Shown: piece by piece, positions 1-12,181 of the stretch
How the letters are laid out: every line of letters begins with the position of its first letter
Numbering within the stretch: position 1 is the first letter of the stretch
Assembly: GCA_010093515.1 (NCBI GenBank)
Contig: MU001691.1
Location: 134,208-198,207 of the forward strand
Source of the DNA: Lineolata rhizophorae
Taxonomy: Eukaryota; Ascomycota; Dothideomycetes; Lineolatales; Lineolataceae
Direction: 5' to 3'
DNA: 64,000 bases
Program-made: the position numbers and the translations under genes
The notes under the pieces: model-generated
What the model was told of the DNA's origin: nothing
What the model saw: the letters and a program-made list of their open reading frames with translations, nothing else
Database searches by the model: none

Positions 1-1908
1 CGGTGAGCACCGAACGACCTCCGATAAAAGTGTCGCTAGACTGATTTTGATAAATGTGTCCAGATTACGCTATGCGAGCGGGTAAGAAATCCTGAATCCC
101 GAGTGTCTTACACGCCGTTAACACCTATCAGAATCGGTTGTCAGATCTCAAGTACAGCATGTATCATTTGCGGAGCAGAATAATGTTCAAGTCCAGCCCC
201 AAGGCGGCCTTCAGGGCACTCGATCATCTCATTCCGGATGCCGAAGCGTACGTATTCCATATTAGAATTGTTAACCAGATGGGAAGAAAAAAGTGCCATA
301 GACTCGTAGTACTAACAACACGAAATAGATACAAGCATTATACGTGGGTCTACAGTCTGCGGTTTCTCAGAGCATCGCTCTCGGTTCAGACTGGATCCCA
401 CGCCGAAACTGGTCACGCGCTTAATCACTTACGCCAAATCATGTCTTTAGCGGAGACCCGGGGGGACACGGCTATTTATGTAACAGCAGCAACTCTCGAA
501 TCTGTCATACATCTCCGGAATGGTTCTCCAGACGCTGTGGAACAATCTCAACGAGCGATTGCCGCCGCGCGCTCATATCAACTGCAGACCGAAGAAGATG
601 AATACCCGCAAGTAACAGCACTACTTTATCTCGTCGATCTTGCTTGCAGCTTAATCAAATTTACCCCTGAGGAGGCCTCGACCAAGATGAAAATGGTCCA
701 ACAACTAGCCGATAAGTGCAAGGAAAGCCGGAGCTGGAAAGCCGACGGTTCGTTTGTGATTCTCGTTGAACAGGCCATGGGGAACCAGGAGGCAGTCAAT
801 GTCACTGGTGGCATTATAGATAAGGCACCAGATGGACGCGACATGCTGAACTTTGCGTGGCTCAACCGAAGGGATCTTTACGTTCTTACGTACCTTTTCA
901 GCAGCGTTGTTGCTCTCATGAAGCAGGATGGAAAGGCTGATATGTTCATACACGAAGGACTCAAGGCCATAAACGGTATGAGAATTTTTCCCATCATATG
1001 ATTCGTCAGTGCTATCTGTCCGCATATAATGACTAACGACAGAGTCAGGATCCTTCGACCCTGCGAACGCACCTAAGGAGGAGTCTCTAACCCACGCCTC
1101 CTCCCGGATAAAATGGGTCACCTACGTCCGCTGGCAGATGAGACTGTGCCGGGCTTTTGCACTGTGCAACCGCGCTGAGTGGAAGTCTGCAAAAGCGTGC
1201 CTGAAGTCGCTCTCCTCGGATCTCTCGTCCACCTCTCTCGAAGTTCCGGCGATCATCCCCCAACTCTGTACCTACCTTGAAGGCGTCATTTTCCAGGGCG
1301 CCGGCGACCTCTCTGCCGCTTTATCCACCTACGAGTCCCTCACAAGTCAACTCCCAGCCTCCCAGTCCGCGCGTAGCGCCTTTTCTGCCGCTGCCGACGT
1401 CGCGACTCTTGCCGCTTTCAATGCCTGCCTCATCCTGCTGGACCCGGAGCATCCGCAGCACGAGCGCTTCGGCGAGCTAGCCGAGCGCCTCGAGCGCCTC
1501 TGCCCCGAACACCCGAACCCGACAATCCAGTCGGCGTACCACCTGATCCGGGCGGCGGCGGGCCGCAACAACGAGCCCATGACGAAGAAGAAGGTGTGGC
1601 TGCAGCAGGCGCTACACAAAGCCAAGCAAGCGGGCAACAGCCAGATCCTGGCCGTCAGCATGGCCTTCATGGCGGCCGAGTTCTTCACCAACATCCTGGG
1701 CGAGCAGGCCGAGAAGAGTGCCAAGGCAGCCAAGACGCTCGCGTCGCGCTGCAAGAGCGGCCTCTGGGGCGTTGTCGCCGGCGCTATGTTCGCAGAGACG
1801 CTCGAGAAGCACGGCAAGGGGCGCGAGGCGGCGCAGATGAGGGCAGAGGTCGAGGCGAACTTGGGCGGGTTGCCGGAGGGATTGAGGGAGAAGTGCAGTC
1901 AGGGTTAG
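1..1908 (+). CDS. mau2: Cohesin loading factor MAU2/SCC4, 5' end cut by window edge
   Basis: The protein would load cohesin onto chromatin in the nucleus together with the NIPBL/SCC2 partner. The visible coding exons are 40-81, 132-247, 329-975 and 1049-1908 (554 codons read through to TAG). The introns are 82-131, 248-328 (branch TACTAAC) and 976-1048 (branch GACTAAC); all keep frame. The protein is helical and TPR-like throughout. Family-typical stretches include LCERNRLSDLKYSMYHL at the left and FFTNILGEQAEKSAKAAKTL near the C-terminus. A GTGAGC at base 3 and a TAG at 37-39 suggest another junction at the very edge, but a 37-nt intron would be too short, so the first bases are unresolved. 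The N-terminal part of the gene lies outside the window. The second intron is 81 nt, a multiple of three with no stop, so an automatic call could wrongly read through it. Confidence 0.88.
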
Positions 1909-2805
1909 AGGGGCGCGGCATTAGATGTAAGAGGGGTCGCGGGTAAGGTGCTGTAAGGGGCAGCATTTGGCGGCATTGCTATGGCGCCCTAGGACGTATT
2001 TTTTTTTTTTTTTCCCTGGCTTCTACTGATGGCTGTAAAGCGTGCGATTTGTCCACGGGATCGAGCGGCGTCGGGTCATTACTGATGAGGGGCATTAAGC
2101 GTAACTGTTGTTGTTTCTTCGGCTCCGGGAAATAGACTTATGTGTACCCGATTATTTATCCTGCAGCTGTCTCGACATATTCTCTACGTATCAACTGAGA
2201 AGTTTTCGTAGACCAAACACAAGACATTCTTATGCGCTACTAAAACTTGCTCTAAGTTATCTACATTCTTCACTAGCCGGAGCGATGCTTCACTGCGTTA
2301 TTAATGCAGCTTTTGCAAGACCTTAGGATACGGTGAAGCCATGCTTGCAAACGCACGAGGTTAACCGCATAGAAGCAATTAGTCCCAGCTCCGTCCTACG
2401 AACAAGTTGAGCATACAATGCCACTAAGTTGAAATGTACCAACTAGTGCAAGAACAGAAACATCTCGGCGCTTATGCCACTCGTAGCATATTTCTATTCC
2501 CACTACCCAAGAGCATGTCATTCCAAATAATCAGGTATGTTTCACAAACAGATTTCCCTGCGGGGAAAGAGTGGTTGTGTTATCAGCGGCAAACACTAAT
2601 TAATATAGCGTCTTATAGTATGTTGTGTAATGAACCAAGAACATCTAGAATTGAGTTGACTCGCCGAGTCATTTCTTGCAAATGCAGATCACAAATGAAT
2701 TGCGTTCTATAGCTTTGGCATTGCATTTTCATCATGTACCTGAAGAGATCTGAACGAACGGAATACATTAGATAACATAAGACCGCCAGTAGAAACCCAG
2801 ATTTA
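1909..2805. other. Intergenic, nothing recognised
   Basis: This is the space between the convergent MAU2 and HeLo genes. It starts GC-rich and becomes AT-rich. A T-tract of about 17 bases lies near 2000 in the MAU2 3' region. Small open frames at 2108-2326 and 2434-2712 show no family resemblance. Confidence 0.6.
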
Positions 2806-4678
2806 CTAAAACATCGCTTGGCCTCCCTTAGTGCTCTCTTCGTCATCTTCATCGTCTTCTGCACTCTCATCATTTGTTTGGTCGTCCAACAACTCATGTG
2901 TGACTTTCTTTCGCTTCGAACTCGAGGACTCTGGAGTTGAGTAGCGACCATGTGACCGACTAAAGGATTGGTCGAGCCCACGTTTCTGTACCCCAACTGG
3001 GTCATTCGTAGTTGGAGATCCTCCGAAGCTTCTCTTCTTCCGGGAGTAAGAGAACAAAAATTTCCGTACATATCCTTCAGCATTTTTTGAAAGCTTCCAG
3101 ATTTCTCCTTCTTTTGGAATCGCTGGAGTGTGCGCGTTCTGCAACAAAGGAAGTGTGTGTTCCACTTCCCCTAGAACGACCACAATGGGCTTGAAGTCCT
3201 CTCTATACTCATCGTAATCCTCCTCAAACTCCATTTGGCGTAAGCGCCGTTCTATCCAAGACCTATCCAAGTACCGTATGCCTCGATGAGTTGTTGGGTA
3301 TTGAAATATGTCGCTTTCGTAGTCATCTATTTCGTTAAGTAAGCTCGTCAAGCTTTCTGCTCGGCCTGCATTGTGACAGCAGCTGGCCGTTAGCCTATCA
3401 TCAGGCCTAACAAAGAAGCGTAGGAGCGTTGATGATGCAGAGGCAGAAAGGCGCAATGCAGTATGTAGCAAACAAATACAGGGGGCGCAATGCACATATG
3501 CATTAGCGATTGGGACCAGCAGGTCGAGCATTTCCTGCTGAGTGGTCGACTGTCCATCACTCTCTGCCATGATCCTTTGGATAGCCTCTTGCTGCTTATA
3601 ATCCATTTCTGACAGCCTTGAAGGGATATTAATTGCTGACTTAATCCGATCATGAAGCATGTTCGTAGAAAAATGGTTGTATGCTGCAACGTCATGCGAA
3701 AGTTTGGGGGATAGCATGGATGCATCACTAATTCTCTTGGACATAAAGCATTGACTTCCAAATTGCGCAGTATCACATGGCTCGGATGAGTCCAGCTTGT
3801 GGCACTTCCCCGTGAGCACAGTGAAAATGGTGGCGCCGTAGGTCAGTTTCTGCACGAAGTCTACTAAATGTTAAGTGAAGATCTCGACTAGCATAGGGGA
3901 GTGAGGATGTACCGAAATTAGGGGCAGACGAAGTTGCGGCTGCTTCAACAGTCAATCCAACTCTAGACGGCCTAGTTTCCACGTCCGCGATAGTCCCCAT
4001 TTCAGATTCAGTGATAGCAGTCCTAGCTGCTTCCGAATAGGTACGATAAGATCCTTCCGTAGCGGCCTCCACTAGTTTCAATTGGCTGAGATCTTCGATG
4101 CTTTGGATGTCTGCCGCGATAGTATTGTCCTGCGTCCCTACGTCCAAAGGAATGCATATTTGAAGGCCATCAATAAGGTCTTTCAAGTCGGTGATCAGTT
4201 TCTCGAAGCGCCTGTGATCGTATATGGCCCATTTCGTGCGAGAAAGAATGGTATGCCCTGGTCGCTTTGAGGCCCGTCGGACCCAAAACTTTGCGGAGGC
4301 TCTCTTGAAGATTGACATACTGATCGAACTGACAATGTCGATCGCTCTATCCGCAGGCGAGTCTGAAATCTTGACGCCATATGTTCGCCGGAGCTCATCG
4401 GAGTCGGTCAGAAGCTTCTCAATGCTCTTGAGGCACTTCTCGAGAGATTCGGTACTCAAGGCTTGTGTGATGCGGCGATGCCATTCTTCCTCGAGAATCC
4501 CAACTGCGTTTCCCCAAACAAGGAGCTTGGCCTTTTCAATATCGAGCTTGACAAGGAGAATGTCAAGGTCTGCGTCAAGGGTTTGCGTCGCCTTGAAGTA
4601 CCCGAACGCTTCGACACAAGATGTGAAGAGGCCGGCGAGCCCGACGGCCCCGAGGACGGCGCCAACGGGTTCCCCCAT
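2806..4678 (-). CDS. HeLo-domain (HET-s N-terminal type) protein with unknown C-terminal half
   Basis: The start is the ATG at 4678, which opens MGEPVGAVLGAVGLAGLF. This is the expected beginning of a HeLo (prion-inhibition and propagation) domain; known members form membrane-active helical bundles in fungal programmed cell death. The domain spans about residues 1-215 and includes LDIEKAKLLVWGNAVGI and a TKWAIYDHRRFEKLI segment close to the HET-S pattern. One intron is clear: 3912-3864 (49 nt, CTTAAC before the acceptor), which joins the frames to give 607 aa. The C-terminal half matches nothing I know. It holds two basic patches (SRKKRS, SSKRKK) and a very acidic tail. I see no NACHT or NB-ARC nucleotide-binding motifs and no obvious amyloid repeat. 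A further small intron around 3360-3410 is possible (GTTAGG, GCTAAC, TGCAG), but removing it breaks the frame used here. Confidence 0.75.
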
Positions 4679-6286
4679 TCCAAATCCCAATGATGGTGAC
4701 AAGAGCACCCGGAAATACAAAGCTGGGAGATGCTGTTGGCATCGAACAGAACGGAAGATATAGAAGGGACTGAGATTGAGCAGCTGGAACAACTGGAAAG
4801 CGTGGGACGCCGAGTTATTCAAACTCGCGAGAAGGGGATGAGGCGTGGCTCAGACTGCCAAGCACAAGGCAGTCTTCAGCCTTGCCCAACAAGAGTGATC
4901 GTGATCGACAAGGGAAAAGTTTAGGACCCCCCCCAACACTATGTATGTTAACAAATTTCTGTATAGACGATAAACCGTATTGATAAGACCTGCAGATTCT
5001 TAGCATTTAACATCGCGAGTGGCCTTAAGAAGACTTTATGTATACGACGTAAGCCGAACTGGATGATTTGGACTTTTGTCAGGGATACGGGAAAGACGGT
5101 AATACTGACACGATGAACCACATGGAGCTCATCGCTAGACCTCAGTATCTTTGCAATATCTCCCACTAAGTAGGAATTGGTAGTCTATCCGTATACCCAT
5201 AACTTATCTAAAGTGACAACATCCGGGTCGATACGCGCTTTCCTCATTGGCCAGTCTGCCAAGCGAGTCCGTTGCACACCTCCCAGACCGCAACTCAAAC
5301 ACCACACCACCATTCCCCCTCTTTATCCCTACTCCGCCATCCACGTGAACGTCTCTTTCCAAACGACACCAAAATCAAACCCTGCATCGCCGTCCCACAT
5401 ACCTTTGCAATCCTGCCTGCACTGTCAAATGGCTTATTGCCAGGATACTAAGCAGATAGTTCCCGTGCACATGCGTCTAGCTGCTGGTGCACCACCCGGC
5501 TCCAGCCTTCCCCGCGGGATACAAGGGTGAAAACGTCTAGACCGCCTAACTCTCTATGTATCGGTAGGCGCTCACGGACCCTGGTAATCAAGCCCAGGCA
5601 GACAAGTGTGGCACGGGCAGCAAGAATACGTGCTTCGCCCGTTTCGGACCGTCCCGTGGAGAAGGCTGAGAACCACACGGTCGCAAATGATTGGGCGCGT
5701 TAGCGGTCAAGTCATAAGAGCGCAAACACGGGCTTCTGAATCGGTTCACGGTATGAGTCAGGAGGTGGATCGTAGCAGTCCGAGAACCGCTGCTCTTTGC
5801 CGGACATGGATCGTTCTGTAGTTGAACTACTTGCCCTAAGCTCGACCAAGATCGTCGCCATTGGAGGACGCAATACTCTGATGGTCGAACTACGGAGTCC
5901 ATTCAAAAATTAGGGGAACGTATCAGCAATGTAGAGACATGGTCAAGCCTCCTGTTGTCGGAAAATAACGCGGTATACTACATCGAAGTGCAGAATCCTT
6001 CAAGTTCCTTATTCTTTGCCGCACACCTCGCCTCTAGAGCACCTAAGTAGAGCCCTAGCACCCTCCCTACATCCCGTCTCACAGATCCAAATCGAGCAGT
6101 CAAAAACAAAAGAGTATGCAGCAACTCAACACGCCTCTTGAACGCCAACCCCACCCACAGCATCAAATAATCCCGACCCCTCAAACTCCTCCCTCCCTAA
6201 CCTCAACCTTGAACCAGCAACCCCAACCTCAAACCCTCCAACCACCCACTCCAACCCGCCTACCAAACGCCCTCCTCTCGCTCCCC
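4679..6286. other. Intergenic, left of the gap
   Basis: This is the upstream side of the HeLo gene. The sequence is mixed, with a C-rich stretch (6116-6286) leading into the N run. Open frames at 5177-5530 and 5448-5902 overlap on both strands and resemble no family. Confidence 0.5.
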
Positions 6287-6353
6287 NNNNNNNNNNNNNN
6301 NNNNNNNNNNNNNNNNNNNNNNNNNNNNNNNNNNNNNNNNNNNNNNNNNNNNN
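6287..6353. other. Assembly gap (67 N)
   Basis: A run of N sits inside C-rich DNA. About 175 bases to the right there is a perfect C10-G9 junction (6527-6545). Such homopolymers and hairpins commonly break short-read assemblies. Confidence 0.98.
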
Positions 6354-7667
6354 GCCTTAGCCCCCCCACCCCGGCCCACCGCCGTCTGCCGTCTGTCACG
6401 CGTCAACGTGTCCCCACTCACCCACCCACCCGCTCCCTCCTGCGCTCGCAGCCAATCCCCATCGCTCGGCGTAAACCAGCCAGCGCGAGCGTCCTCGGGG
6501 GGACTTCTACCTACCCGCTTCTGAAACCCCCCCCCCGGGGGGGGGAGGCGTATTCTTTTTTTGCGGATGACCTTTGCTGGGTGAGACAAGTTTGTTGCTA
6601 GGTGCTACTTGGGCCTGTGCAGTCGTGACTTGGCTAGAAGTGGAGGGGGAGGTGTTTGGGTGGCCCGGGCCGTTCTAGTTTGGCTTTGGGGAAAGGTAGG
6701 GAGGGAGATGGGGATAGAGTTTGCGATATCGGTGGTGGTGGTGGCGGTGTGTGAGGCGGAACATGTGACAGTCAGAGGAAACAGGGCTGCTCAACGAGGG
6801 AAGAAAGATGTGATGCTGTATGATTTCGAGAGGCAGGTTACCGCTTCAGCTTTCCCAGACGAGATTGTGTGGGGTGTGCTCAAATAGCTGGTGCAAGCAA
6901 CTGATTCTAGTGGGTAAGCTAGTAGGAGATACTCTCTTCAGCTATGAACAGACAACATCATGTCTGGCCCAAAGAGGAACATAAACGCATTACTTCAAAG
7001 TGAAGACTAGAGCCATGTGCCACACCATACACAAATCCACCACAACAGACGCCTCTAAACAAAGCAACCAAAGTGACTGACCAGAGGCCAGTTTCCAAAT
7101 GTAGGCAGACCGCGTACAAGGAAGAAACAAGGTGGGAAAAGAAGCAGAGGTGAGGCGCGGGCTACACAAGGTGAAGTAATAAAGACCAAGGCAAAAGCAA
7201 AGAGCAACCATCCACCAGGTATTTGCCATGTGTCCGCACGAAATCTCCACGCCGTCAAAGACAAAGTTTGAGTTATGTCCACCTCAGTGTAGCAAAGCGC
7301 TAGGTATGACTAAGAAGGGTTCGCTTTGACTGAGAGAAATCGACCCCTCTTTGGGACTAGAGTTCAGATAAAGGAAAGACGAGCGCCAAATGTAAGGATA
7401 TTCAATATCCACGAATTGATGCATTGTCCTAAACTGGGCAAGGTTGGGCGTCGTGGGGAAGTCAATGAAAAGAAGATATAATGGGCGGCAATCGTGCCTT
7501 GGGAAATCTCCCTCCCTGCTTATCAGCACAAAGACAGAACACAAAATTGAACAAAAGCCATGTTAAACAATCCACAGGTAGAAGGCTAAAGTCGTGCCGT
7601 CGTGTGCCATCTCCCGTAATGCACAACTCATCGTAAACGCCAAGAGGACGCCAGCCAGACCGGCACG
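6354..7667. other. Intergenic and 3' region of the bHLH gene
   Basis: The left part is a C/G homopolymer zone followed by GT-rich sequence with a short (GGT)n stretch near 6731-6745. The right part is the presumed 3' UTR of the bHLH gene. No protein family was recognised. Confidence 0.5.
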
Positions 7668-8897
7668 CTACATGCTGACCTGCTCTCCTGTTTCCTTCTC
7701 TGCCACCAGCTGGTCAACCAAACCGACAAGTGCCTGAATAACGTCTGCGTCCGAACCAATCCCTAAGCCATAAGTATAGTAAATAAGAACGTTTTGAAAG
7801 AGGGGAAGGCACTCAGTTTTCACCATTCTTGTCAGCATTCTCGCCTTGGTTTTGAAACTCCTCAGGCACGATTCCATGTTTCTCGCAAGCCCGACGATAC
7901 GCTTCCTTTTCGTCCCAGGCACGTTGGCAGTCTGACTTGAGTTTCTCGCAGCTATTGCTAAGCTCCGTGATCGCCTGCTCCGTGAGAAGCTTCTCGAGCG
8001 TCCACTTCTCGATATTCGCTTGCTCGTTTTCCTTGAGTTGAGTAATGAATTGGACGGCACGCTGGAGAATCGAGCCCTTGTTCTTCTCGCACCCGGGGAC
8101 AATCTTGGCCAACTCGTTGATGCCCTCGTTGATGGTCTCGCGGCGCCTCCGCTCAACTGCCGTTCGTCAGTTACCGGGCATATTTATAGACAAAAAAAAG
8201 GGGGGTGGGCCTTATACGCACCTTCTTTATGGTTGTCCCTCCGCTGCTTGTGCCACTCTTCGGAGCCCACCGCCGGCTTTGCATGGATCCCCGTATTCGA
8301 CTCGTTGGCTTGACGGGTTGGGGATTTGAGCGCGTCGAGGTTTGGGAAGTCGTTCAGACCATGGCCACCATGTTGGTGGTCTCCCATTCCGAAAGACGCG
8401 CTCATAGGGCGGTCACCCTCGCCCGTTGATGACTGCGCTTGGAAAGACATCTCAGTTGGCTGAGGCACGGTCATCGAGTAGTGGGAGAGTGCCGCGGCCG
8501 CCGTGGCAGCATCAGAAGGGTTGTTGACAGGGCCGCCGTTTTGATGCATGGTTTGCTCGGAACTATTATGTTGGGCGAGCGCCCCGAAGTCCAACTGCGC
8601 GTTGGGATTTGCGTGTGATTCTTCGTCGGTAGCTGCGGTGTTGTGACCCGGCAAAAACGACTGCTGTTCGAGTTCTGGAGGGAAGAATTAGCTAGTTCGC
8701 AGCTTGGGCCGGCGTCCGATTTTCGAGTGCATACCTCTAGCCTCGCCAGGTGCGGGGCGAGATTGCCCATCGTCTAGAGAATCTCGCTTCCGCTTGTTGG
8801 TCGGGCTGGGGTTGGCCGTGGCTGCGGCCTCGGTCGCCTGTGGCACCTGGACCTCCGTTTTCGTGTCTCCCTCACCAGTAAACGCTTGGTCCGCCAT
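7668..8897 (-). CDS. cbf1: bHLH transcription factor, CBF1/CPF1 type
   Basis: The protein is expected to bind CACGTG E-boxes as a dimer; yeast CBF1 controls sulfur-amino-acid genes and centromeres. Exons are 8897-8735, 8674-8222 and 8156 onward; introns are 60 and 65 nt and both keep frame. The N-terminus is disordered (Ser, Gln, His, Ala rich) with a KRKR patch. The bHLH is split by an intron right after HKQRRDNHKE and continues VERRRRETINEGINELAKIVPG. Its basic region carries the His-Glu-Arg type contacts of E-box binders. It is followed by a leucine-rich coiled coil. The 3' end has two readings. Without further splicing, translation stops at 7813 (319 aa). With a 61-nt intron 7823-7763, it continues to 7668 (347 aa) and adds a tail that includes ALVGLVDQLVAEKE. 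I favour the spliced form because the tail stays open and extends the helical pattern. Confidence 0.85.
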
Positions 8898-11800
8898 CGC
8901 GACAACCTCTACAGCCTTAGCACTCTTACAAGTAGAGCCTGATGGTCGCGAATATATGCAACACACGTCACAGACGGACGTAGGCGTAGGGCGGACAAGT
9001 GGGTCTTACCCTGCAACGGCAGGGGAAGTGCTAGGGGTTGGGTGGAAAGGCGTCCGATCACAATGAGAAAAGCGTGCGAAGGGTAGGCGTTCGTGACAGC
9101 AAGGCGCGGCTTGACGGTAGCTGCGCAAATCTCTAGCCAGAAAGTTGAGAGCGGCTAGGCTTGCGCGAATGTATGCGCGCGGGTTTTGAGATCTCACAAC
9201 ACGCAGTGCTGCGCGATTGCTCCTAGACGGATCCGCAGTCCTGGGCTAGATGCCAACCAAAGGAAGACACGCTTGCGCTTGGTAGTTTCTGCTGCCGAAA
9301 CTTCGACGTTAGCACTGTGAACGAGAACAGCTACCCAAGAAGTAGCACGTCGCTGCGAAGAGTTCCTCCTGGCGGCGACGGGAGCCGCTCACGGAGGCGT
9401 GGATCACATCAGTCGTGAACCGCGACGGTTGCGCGTCACGGCCGACGAAAACATGGGCAGAACGTGCCACGCTGTGCGAACAGCCCATGATGCGCGAACT
9501 TGACAGACCCATCGCACAAGTAGGGCGAAGCCACGCGACGGCGACGGCGGCGGTTGAGCGCGCCGTCCCGCCATCTCATCGAGGCCGCAAGCCGGGCGTG
9601 CCATGCGATTACGGCGGCTCACCCGACCGTAAGAAGGCCGGGTGAGGCAGAACTCCACAAGTTGGCGCGATGCCGCTGGTCTAAGGACGCGACGGCGGCG
9701 ACGTTGTTGGAACGAGCTGTGCGCGGCAGAGAGATTGCGCGAACGAAGGACGTTTGGGTTTTCGGGATAGCAGTAGCTTACCTGAGGAAGACTTGGTGGT
9801 GCCGGTCACGAGTTTTCGATGATACCTCTCGGGCGCGGCGGGTCGCGGCAGACGTGCGAGCCTGCAAATGCGGTTTGCACGCGCAAATCGAGGCGCAAAT
9901 CGGTGCAAATGCAGGGCCCGCGGGAACGAGCGAATGCGATTGATCAAATAGGCGGACTCGAAATCCGCAAAGAGCCGCGGCGCAAGAGACGCTTTCAAGC
10001 AGAGGAGCAGGTGTTGGGATGGGTAAGTCTCATGTGACGGGCAGGTCACGAGGAAGAGAGATCGCTGGGGTGGAGGGGAAGGAAGGCCGAGGAAAGGGCG
10101 GAGCCGGTGCGCGACCTGCCCTTGAGCGCCGCCGCCACGAGCAGCAGCCGCGCCCGGACAGTCCGCTCCTTCCCCCCTCCCCCTCTTTCTCTTTCCCGCC
10201 ACGGGCATCCCTTCACTCCCACCCTCCTAACACACGGCGGGTGCCCTCCGCACTCGGTGCTCCACGCCTTGCGGTCTTACGCTTTCTGGCATTTGCCTGC
10301 GTCCTTGCCTCCTTACCCGGCGCTGTTCGACGCGAGTGTGCGCGACGCCGATGCCGCGGCCCGAGCGAGGTCTCAACCACGTCACGGGACCGTCACGGGA
10401 CCTCAGACAACACGCCCGAAATCGCCACCGCTCCAGTGCCCCCGACGGTTTTAGGTTTGTTGTGCCCGGGCAGCAGAATGCCTTGCGCGGCCTCCCGGCT
10501 TCGAAACGCTCCAGCGAGGACACTGCTGGGGCCCGCCCCTCCCCTCCGGCTCTCGTTATGTGGTGGTGCCATGCGCGGGCCGGGAAGCGGATAAGAGGGC
10601 GCGCGCGCGCTCTGCTGACCGGGCGCCCGTCGCTGCCTGGCCACTCACGGGCCGCGGTGGGTGGCATGCCCTCGCGCGCGCCCCCACACCTCCTCTCCAC
10701 ATGTGTCTCGAAGCGCACCGCCGAGGTAACGTGACATTCCCGATCGGGGCTAGGCCGCGCCGCGCCGGGACGAGAAGCCTGGTTCACGTGAAACCGACAA
10801 GCCCTCCCTAATTCCCTCTACTCGGGAAGGGCACTCTTGTTCCTCTAGTAGCCTGCTTCTGGGTCCTGCGGACTCGAATTGCCGCTCGTTCCCCGCAGCC
10901 TGGGCAGGTAGATGGCTACCCACGATCTGGGTGGCCCTTGGAGGGTTAGCGTTGCACTGATGCCGACCGGCCGCCTCGGCCGCCATCGGTCCCGGTAGGC
11001 TTGGAAAGGTGTTCTGTCCTCCATGTTCTAGTGCATGGAGACGATGCAGATGACTTTCCATTCTCCTGTGCCACCATCCCTTTCTCTCCGGTTTGGAAGG
11101 TGTCCATCACATTGTTTGTCTCTTCGCCCGAGAGACTCCGGAATCGGCGCCATACGAGCCTGTCAAACGCACCTGCAGCATTCATTCGCAAGGCCGTGGC
11201 TTGCCGCTCGCAATACGAAGATGGAGCGCGACTTCACGGTAGGGCGGCCAGGCCAATACTTCTCCGGATGCCTATTATAGGCAATAGTTCTATGGAAAAT
11301 ATAACCCATCTTGCGTGACCTATACGTTGGATGCGGAAGTTGAGACTTTGCTTAGCATGATTGGACCCTGGCATAGTAGGACTACTGGATGTGCGGGTGA
11401 TGGGCAGCGGTGCGGGCCGCGTCCCACTGCAAGGCTCATGGCTGGATGACAAGGCCTATCGGAGTTTTGGACGATTTGGACGATTCGATGCCTGCGGCCT
11501 CTATGTGCGTAAGGCATCTGACCAACTTTGCAACTTGCAGGTGATGGCACTTGAATCGTCTGGATTTCTCATGGGTGTCTTGCTTCTTACAAAGGACTTA
11601 TTGTGTGTCCCTTGGCATTGCTGAATTTGATTGTGTGGCTATAACGCACGTAGAAACAGTTCACTTTTGCCCAGCATTTGAGAAGTGCGTCAGAGAAGGT
11701 ATCTTGGAACTCCTATTAAGAAGGATTGTGCAAACTAGGACTACTAGAATTGTGATGTTGGTAAAATTCTAGTTTCTACTCCTCGTCAGTCTCAAAGGGT

Positions 11801-12181
11801 AGACACGTGGTGTCTAGGTCGCTGTTGGCAATATCTGGCTACTAAAAGTGGCCTGGCACCAATGTTAGGGTAAACAGTTTGCCCGACTCCCTACATTGTG
11901 CGCAGGGACGCAAAAAGTTCCATGGGAAGCCAACCAAAGGTAAGGGAGGACTCAGGGAATTTGGGAAGGAACAGTTAATACGATACGTCGTTACCTGGTA
12001 CCGATCTCGGTTGTGAATCAGAGTGTTCACCCACAATGTCTCTCACGTATGTTTTCGAGCGTTTAATTTATTGCAGCTCTGCACATGTCTTTCCTATCGC
12101 CACCACCTATTTGACTGAGCGCCAAGGGATCAAGAACAACCACCGCCGGGAGGAGGTATCCCGGCCTTAGAAGGCCCAGGG
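8898..12181. other. Intergenic, no gene recognised
   Basis: This is the upstream region of the bHLH gene and of the enolase-phosphatase gene. From about 9000 to 10800 it is strongly GC-rich, with dense CpG and overlapping open frames on both strands (for example 9681-10208 and 10019-10594). These are low-complexity Arg/Pro/Ala frames without domains. From 11000 the composition becomes more even and still no family is visible. A CACGTG E-box lies at 10784. Confidence 0.5.

Noticed and set aside
9681-10208. 175-aa minus-strand frame
   Set aside because: Arg/Pro/Ser-rich frame in GC-rich DNA overlapping several others on both strands; no motif.
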